Assembly (NCBI GenBank): GCA_015143295.1
Contig: CM026562.1
Location: forward strand, 14,474,041-14,538,040
Length of the DNA stretch: 64,000 nt
Source: Tetracentron sinense
Taxonomy: Eukaryota; Streptophyta; Magnoliopsida; Trochodendrales; Trochodendraceae
Reading direction: 5' to 3'
The notes beneath the pieces were generated by a model. That model ran no database searches. It worked only from the letters and a program-made list of their open reading frames with translations, and was not told the origin of the DNA. Below are positions 58,388 through 64,000 of the stretch, in pieces (position 1 is the first letter of the stretch; every line of letters starts with the position of its first letter). A program made the position numbers and the translations under genes.

Positions 58388-58592
58388 GCGAGCCGGAGGC
58401 TAGCACCTGAATCTCCCTGAGCTTCCAACCTCCTTGATATATGGTTTTCTTGTGAGCCAGAGGCTAGTACCCGAATGTCCCTGGGCTACTAACCTCCTTG
58501 ACAATATGTGATTTTTATTACTTGTTTAGTTTTCTTGTGAGCCAGAGGCTAGTACCCGAATGTCCCTGGGCTATCAACCTCCTTGACATGCA
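58388..58592. repeat. Three copies of a 65-85 bp minisatellite in LTR A5
   Basis: Units contain GTGAGCCAGAGGCTAGTACC, CGAATGTCCCTGGGCT and AACCTCCTTGACA. Copy A3 has a related GTGAGCCAG block at the same place, with different unit content. Confidence 0.8.
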
Positions 58593-59384
58593 ATGTTTTC
58601 TTGTTGATTTATTATATGCATATGCTCTTGAAAGAAAAGCTCGGTTCATGCAACATGTGTGCTCGTGTGCGTGCCAATAGTGACAATCCTGATGACATGC
58701 TTGGATGAGGGGATCACATAAGCATAGCATTCCCATTTGAATATAGACACAAAGGAATATGGATAACATGTAGGGCATTCGATCAAGGTAGGTATTTAGA
58801 CATAATTAGCTCAATACATACTTTCATAAATCCAGTTCATTTATTCAATATGTCATTTAAGCATTTTATCAAACACTTGGTGTGCAATCCCCTTTTCTAG
58901 TCATTTTGTTTCAATTTCTTAATGCATATTTTTCATCACATCACACAAAATGTATTTATTATGTTTGAAGTGCCCATCCACCATTTTCCAATACCCATTC
59001 ATCAACCAACACGGCATCCAATCGCCTCAACCCATTTCATCCATTCATACATCCCACATTCATTCACATTATCTTGTTTAGGTTGTGAATGTTTAGTACG
59101 TTTCCAAGGAAAAGGGAATACGACATCAACATCATGATTTTAAAAGAAGAAAGCCTAGAGTATTGCTAGAGAAGTTAGTAGAGTGTATAAACCTTGAAGA
59201 TCAAGCTTGATCTTTGAGGAATCCTTTGATTGAGGATGGTTCTAGCTTGGAATCTTTCAAGCTTGCTCCCTTGATCTCAATCCCAAAGCCCTCTTTGGAT
59301 TTTGCCTTCAATCTCTCCTCCTCCTTTTTCCCCTTCTTCCTCTCCTTAGGTTTAGAATACCCCCAAATGGGATCCCTAAACAAG

Positions 59385-59690
59385 ACAAGGGTTTAAAACC
59401 CCCAAATTCGGAATCTGCTACTGCATGCGATCGTTTGCGCACTTATCTGCGATCGATTGCAGGTCCTTGCGATCGATCGCACATTAATGCGACCTATCGC
59501 ACATGAACCCGAATACATTGGTCTGATTTCCCTCTGTATGCGATCGATCGCACACTCTTGCTATCGATCGTAGATCACTGCGATCTGTCGCACAGGGATC
59601 CCCATCTATCGCATATGGTCCCGAGACCTTGGGACTTCGCCTGCATGCGATCGATCGCACCAAACCTGCGATCGATCGCACATCCCAGAT
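59385..59690 (-). promoter_or_regulatory. Large palindrome array of LTR A5
   Basis: About ten sites lie at 59,425-59,690. TGCGATCGATCGCA, a perfect 14-bp palindrome, occurs at least four times (about 59,468, 59,539, 59,645, 59,667), mixed with TGCGATCGATTGCA, TGCGACCTATCGCA, TGCGATCTGTCGCA and CATCTATCGCA. A TATA-like TTTTAAACCC (minus strand, near 59,391-59,400) follows about 30 bp downstream in the direction of transcription. Confidence 0.65.
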
Positions 59691-60049
59691 CTTGTTGTTT
59701 TCTTCCATTTTCCCTTACTTTGGTAATTCGGCCATAACTTGTGACTCGGTTGTCCGATTTGGACGATTCAACTTGCGTTGGATTCGTCTCTCGAAGGGGG
59801 AACATTCCTGACGTTTTAGAATTTCCAATTTCTTCTTTATTTATTGACCAAATTACCCCTAAAGTTGACTGATCCGCAAATGGGTTTCAGTAACTCGAGT
59901 TTTCGATATGTCCGACTTAGGAATACTACTTCCTAACACTTAGAGTTTCTTTAAATTTTCTCATTTCATAGAAATAGGAGGATTACCAAGGCAAGATGCC
60001 TTGACACGGTTTTTAATACATGGCAAAAGTTCCGGGGTTCTACAATAAG

Positions 60050-60750
60050 AGATAAGGGATAGAGAGGACTAAATGAAGTTGGGATCACCTCATTGGTGCT
60101 TGCCATTGATGGGGACTTAAGGTAGAAATAGGGGTTTAGGGATAGGGTAAGCTAAAAGGCTATGGGTAGACTAGAAGGGCTATGGGGCTTAGGGAATTGT
60201 GTTGTCAATGGGATAAAGGGGTTAAGGAAATTAGGGAAATGTGGGAAGTGGAGAAAAATGGGAAGCAACTTTTCACATAAGTGGAAAATGGGTTGTTGGG
60301 TTGTGGGTTTGGGTAATGGGCCTTGGTTTAGTTTTGGGATTGGGTAATGGGCCTAGGCTTTGGGCTCGGGTAATGAGATTAGGAAATTGGGCTTGGACTT
60401 GGGCTCGGGTAATTGGGCTTGGACTTGGGATTAGGCGATGGGCTTTGATAATTGTGATGAAGATGGTGTCTGGGTTTGAACTGGGCCTGAAATTGTGAGT
60501 TCAAAATGGGGTATTGGGTTTGAGGTTTTGGCAAATTTTTCTCTCAAACTCAGGCTCCTTTACAATTGCCCCCCTCGTTGTCGGAGAGTGTTGGAAATTG
60601 AACGACAAAGACTGAAAACACCGTCATTTTTGAACACCAAAGATATGATAAGACTTGTAACGCTTGAGGGTGAGAGAAAAGAAGAGAATGAGCCAATAAT
60701 TATCCTTAGTTTAAGCTTGCTTTATTGTGAATGATGCAAATGATTGATAA
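60050..60750. other. Unassigned DNA with a G-rich tract
   Basis: 60,290-60,440 repeats TTGGGCTCGGGTAATGGGC-like words (GGGTAATGGG, GGGCTTGGACTTGGG), giving many GGG runs on the plus strand. The plus-strand frames at 60,162-60,734 only reflect this composition and match no known protein. Confidence 0.4.
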
Positions 60751-61000
60751 TAGTTTATTGCCTCATTTCAAAGGACTTCTGGGATGAGAAAGTGGGGGTG
60801 CAATGGAGGGTGATGAGGAAAAGCTAGGGAGAGAGTTCTCTGCCTCGTTTCAGAGGTCGGTGAAGTGTGTGTGTGCACTCAAATAGTTTAAGACCTCATT
60901 TCAAAGATGTGCTAAAGAGATAGTTTTCTGCCTCGTTTCAGAGTTCGGTGAAATGTGTGTGCACTCAAATAGTTTAAGACCTCGTTTCAGATATGTGCTG
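60750..61000. repeat. Tandem repeat, ~90-bp unit
   Basis: CTGCCTCGTTTCAGAG, GTCGGTGAAGTGTGTGTG, CACTCAAATAGTTTAAGACC and CGTTTCAGA recur near 60,839 and 60,929, with a more diverged unit near 60,750. Confidence 0.7.
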
Positions 61001-61044
61001 TAATATTTTGATAAAAGGATGCAATTGACATGCAAGTTGAATGA

Positions 61045-61435
61045 TGCGCGGCTTCCACTAGAGACCTCTCGGTCTTGCCTAGCTAGGCGTATTCGCGGCT
61101 TAAGATGGGTGCATGGCTTCCACTAGAGACCTCTTAGTCCTGCCTAGCTTGGCATATTCGCGGCTTGTGTTTGGTGTGCGGCTTCCATTAGAAACCTTTT
61201 AGTGTTGCCTAGCGTGGCATATTCGCGACTTGTGATGGGTGCACGACTTCCACTAGAGACCTCTTAGTCCTGCCTAGCTTTGTGTATTCGCGGCTTAAGA
61301 TGGGTGCGTGGCTTCCACTAGAGACCTATTAGTCTTTCCTAGCTTGGCGTATTCGTGGCTTAAGATGGGTGTGCGGCTTTTATTAGGGACCTTTTAGTCT
61401 TGCCTTGCTAGCGTATTCATGGTTTGTGTAATGCA
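61045..61435. repeat. Six copies of a ~65-bp tandem repeat
   Basis: Units contain CGGCTTCCACTAGAGACCTC, TTAGTCCTGCCTAGCTTGGC and TATTCGCGGCTTAAGATGGG. Starts lie near 61,049, 61,113, 61,177, 61,245, 61,310 and 61,375. Confidence 0.88.
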
Positions 61436-61507
61436 TATCTGTGTGTTGAGTGTATGCGCAATTTGAGTAAAACTAGAGTGACTCGATTGAGTGTGCTGCG
61501 TGGAGCA

Positions 61508-62080
61508 GGGTTTAAAACTTGGTTTCGGCTGCCGTAATGGTGTCGGCTGAACTAATATGTATCGGTTTTGGCCGTTTTTTATTTTTAGTTTGAAAAAATC
61601 TAAAAAAACACAATAAATAGAAAAAAAATAAAAACAATACAATAAATGCGTAACAACATACTTCTAAAGCTAATAACAACTTCAAAATATAGAAATAATG
61701 AAATTAGATGGGTTGAAGGTAAAAACATACACAAATATTCATGGATTTCAAGTGGAATCCATGAAACTCACATGCATTTAGTTAGTTTTGGTTGAAATAA
61801 ACATGAATTAAGAAGGAGTAGAGAAGAAGAGAGGAAGGAAAGAGGCGTTTTCGGAATGGGTTTAGGGATTTTTAGAATCCCTTTAAATGTTAAAACATCG
61901 AACGAGTCCTACGCCGAAATCGTTATGTATCGTATGAGTCACCCGATATGTAACGGTTTTGAGTGAGTATTATTTTTTTCGGTAAACATAGGTAAAGGCA
62001 CGGTTTGGAGACCCGGGTGCAACTGAAACCGATATGTCTCAAGTGATACGTATCAGTTTCGGCGATTTTTTAAACCATGC
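61508..62080. mobile_element. Candidate non-autonomous inverted-repeat element (573 bp)
   Basis: GGGTTTAAAACTTGG with GTTTCGGC at left is mirrored by GTTTCGGCG and TTTTTTAAACC at right, so the ends are imperfect inverted repeats. CGTGGAGCA (61,499-61,507) and CGTGAAGCA (62,081-62,089) flank it with one mismatch, a 9-bp duplication of Mutator type. Inside, TATCGGTTTTGG, ACCGATATG and GATACGTATCAG-like words recur in both orientations. There is no transposase. Confidence 0.6.
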
Positions 62081-62640
62081 CGTGAAGCATGTGCTAAGTA
62101 TGACATGTATAAGATGCAGACCAATGTGTGACTTGATTAAGTGATGTGTATGATTGGCTAGACGTGAATTGAACAAATGTGGTCATGCATATTGATGATG
62201 ATAAGCCAGGTATATGTCTCGCTCTTAGAGATTGATCTCACACTTGACTGGGATTTTGGTGGCTCTTGACCTCATCCTTGCTTCCTGCTGTGCTTGTTTG
62301 GCGTCTTGAGTGGTTGCTAAGCTGAGGTTGATCTGATCAAGCCAAAAGACACGACCGACACTATGAGATGACAAAATTAAGGTGATTGGTTATTTTCTGG
62401 AAACAACCTAAGATTTGAATGTGATTGGTCCTATGAGTATCATGACCTTGATTATGATGAGTGCTGGTTACATTGAAGATAACCAAAGATTTTCAAATAC
62501 GAATGCTATCTTTGCTCATTGGATTTAAAAAGGAGATCACCCTCACATTATAATAAGGCTTTTTATCCTCAGGGGTAGAATATGATGCTAAGTAGATTCA
62601 ACCCGTTTTGAGATGTCAGTTGGGTATGGTAGAACTCGGT
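62081..62640. other. Unassigned DNA
   Basis: No coding region, RNA gene or repeat structure recognised. Confidence 0.4.
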
Positions 62641-63590
62641 TTTGACCTTTGTCGTGTTCTGAATCGGGCCTCACTTGGAACCAAGGACTTTGGACCGCCT
62701 TGATGATCTCACACTCCAAGACCCCAAGCCCCTCACATGCACATCCCTCCATTCTTCAAGCCAAAAACCCCAAACCCTTTCACCACCTAACCCTCCTCCT
62801 CTCTCTCTCTCTCTCATTCTCCCCCACGGTTTGCTTACCCACTCAACCCTCAAGCCTTACACTCATTCCTCTCTTTTGGTTCACCCTCTCTATTCTCTCA
62901 TTGCACGTCACCATACCCCTACCCCTCTCCTCTCCATTATAGCCCAAACACACCAAACACCCAATACCTCAACCAACCCACACCAAGAACCTCCTTTCTC
63001 CTTTTCTCTCTCAGACCATGGCCACAGGGAGACCTTTTGCTCACGGTCTCAATCCCCCTTTCTTCTCACACGTTCTCACTTTCATGCCTCTCGGTTTGGG
63101 GAGACCTTTTGCTCACGGTCTCAATCCCCCTTTTTTCTCATACGTTCTCCCACTTTCATGCCTCTCGGTTTGGTCCACCACCTAGATCTCATCCCTTACA
63201 CAACTCATGGTCTCTCTTTGTCTTTCTTCCTTTTTCTTTCTTTCTTTCTTTCTTTCTCAGTTTCTCTGGTTTTCTCTCCCTTCTTTTTGCTTTCCTTCTC
63301 TTTTTGCTTTTTCTCTTTCAAGTTTCAACAGCAACGAGGGGAGAGGGGTGTCTGCAACGCCCCCCATTCTTCAATCTGATTTGGTCAACAAGGAATAGGA
63401 GCAGTCGGGCCTTCTTCAGCAACGACCTCCTTTACCATTCCCTCACAACAGCCGTACGAGTTGCAGCTCCCTTCTGCTTTCACCTTCAGCAATACAGTTT
63501 AGCTGCAACCAAGTGCCTCTCAGCTCTCCGCACAATGACAGTAGCACGTGAGGTCTCTTTTCCTTTATTTTTTGATTAGTTTCTGGGTAA
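62641..63590 (+). other. CT-rich low-complexity region
   Basis: The plus strand is rich in C and T, with (CT)n near 62,798-62,815 and (TTTC)n near 63,233-63,258. Long plus-strand frames here (for example 62,675-63,379, 234 codons, and 63,037-63,579) overlap each other in different frames and consist of Ser/Pro/Leu/Phe-rich low-complexity sequence, so I do not call a gene. It could be the transcribed leader of a retrotransposon or gene lying to the right. Confidence 0.4.
63025..63175. repeat. Tandem duplication, ~72-bp unit
   Basis: GGGAGACCTTTTGCTCACGG, TCTCAATCCCCCTT and CTTTCATGCCTCTCGGTTTG occur twice in succession with few changes. Confidence 0.85.
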
Positions 63591-64000
63591 GATTAGATCA
63601 GTTTATGCTTAATTTCTAGACTAGTTTTAATTTGATAGAACCTTGAGTTAGTTCTAGATCAGATTAGTTTCATGTTTAACTTTCTAGGATAGTTTTAATT
63701 AGATAAAATGCTGAGTTTTTAATTAGTTTTAAATTAGATTAGTCCTTAGCTGAGTCTAAATCTGTGTTGGTTAGGTTTTTTTTTTTACTTTGGTTTTAAC
63801 TTAGTTAAACCTTAATTTTCAGATTAGATCTTAGGATAGTTGAAAACTGATATCAGTTAGCTTTATATTAGAATTTAGGCTAGCTTAAAGCTTGATTTTA
63901 GTTAGATTAGTTCAGAACTTGATTGTAGGCTAGATTGTAGGCTAGTCTCTATTTAATTCTAATTATTTTAGGTTAGTTTGGTAGAATAATTAAAATCTGA
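63591..64000. other. T-rich DNA with loose TTAGATTAGTT repetition
   Basis: Words such as CTAGATTAGTT, TTAGATTAG and TAGGCTAG recur irregularly up to the window edge. It resembles a plant intron or leader, but no gene can be named. Confidence 0.35.

Larger units (their letters stand above)
57673..60044 (-). mobile_element. Solo LTR, family A (copy A5)
   Basis: On the plus strand it runs TGTCGCGCCCCAAAATACCC to TTCCGGGGTTCTACA and is flanked by the exact duplication ATAAG (57,668-57,672; 60,045-60,049). 2372 bp. It carries the signature CTGAGCATGGAATACTCAG near 58,110, a small minisatellite (58,390-58,590) and the largest palindrome array of the window. The plus-strand CGCGCCCC end and the minus-strand TGTAGAACCCC end match copies A2 and A4. 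Confidence 0.93.

Noticed and set aside
59425-59690. Possible CRISPR-like array of short palindromic repeats
   Set aside because: Spacing is irregular, the repeats vary, no Cas genes exist, and the DNA is from a plant nucleus inside an LTR with a target-site duplication.
60290-60440. G-rich tract as a quadruplex-forming regulatory element or satellite
   Set aside because: The GGG runs come from a loosely repeated word without regular spacing, and there is no nearby gene it could regulate.
62675-63379. Plus-strand open frame of 234 codons, the longest in the window
   Set aside because: It lies in CT-rich low-complexity DNA, overlaps other long frames (62,649-62,942; 63,037-63,579), is dominated by Ser/Pro/Leu/Phe and shows no domain. 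Absence of stops follows from composition.

Overview
This window is nuclear DNA from a flowering plant, most likely a dicot. The evidence is a spliced plant-type 3-hydroxy-3-methylglutaryl-CoA (HMG-CoA) lyase gene start and a dense nest of plant LTR retrotransposons (Ty3/gypsy Tekay-like, Ty3/gypsy Tat-like, Ty1/copia), hAT-type elements and other inverted-repeat elements. I see no prokaryotic operon, rRNA, tRNA or CRISPR array. Almost every open reading frame is a transposon remnant or chance.

Layout. 1-12 kb: LTR copies of two related gypsy families, called A (starts TGTAGA(A/G)CCCC, ends near GGGGCRCGACA) and B (starts TGTAAYGACCCGG, ends GGGGCGTCACA), nested in each other and in unclassified AT-rich repeat. 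12.9-16.2 kb: a truncated minus-strand Tat-like element (gag, primer-binding site, LTR). 16.2-24.4 kb: AT-rich DNA with inverted-repeat elements, a CACTA-like subterminal array and a hAT transposase pseudogene. 24.4-28.4 kb: an LTR (family C, close to A) split by a hAT-type element, then a B LTR piece full of minisatellites. 28.4-39.2 kb: one structurally complete B element on the minus strand (two LTRs of 2756 and 2755 bp, primer-binding site, polypurine tract, decayed gag-pol with chromodomain trace), followed by a third, truncated B LTR that holds an A solo LTR. 41.5-44.4 kb: unassigned DNA with a hAT-type element with a perfect 8-bp target duplication. 44.4-46.2 kb: the first three coding exons of HMG-CoA lyase, the one host gene I recognise. 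46.2-60 kb: what is either its giant third intron or DNA beyond a break in the gene: a C solo LTR, a copia element with 235-238 bp LTRs that is itself split by a B solo LTR and a hAT MITE, a long foldback structure, and an A solo LTR. 60-64 kb: tandem repeats, one candidate inverted-repeat element and CT-rich low-complexity DNA.

Five solo LTRs carry exact 5-bp target-site duplications (CATAC, CTGAG, CAAAA, GATGA, ATAAG), so the order of nesting can be read directly. The most unusual shared structure is an array of paired palindromes built on CGATCGATCG or GGTCGACC. It sits a short way upstream of a TATA box in LTRs of several families that are not obviously homologous to each other. This looks like a common promoter module and is the main item to check. 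A second pattern is that premature stops in the gypsy genes fall mostly at tryptophan positions, as expected from G-to-A (C-to-T on the other strand) decay.
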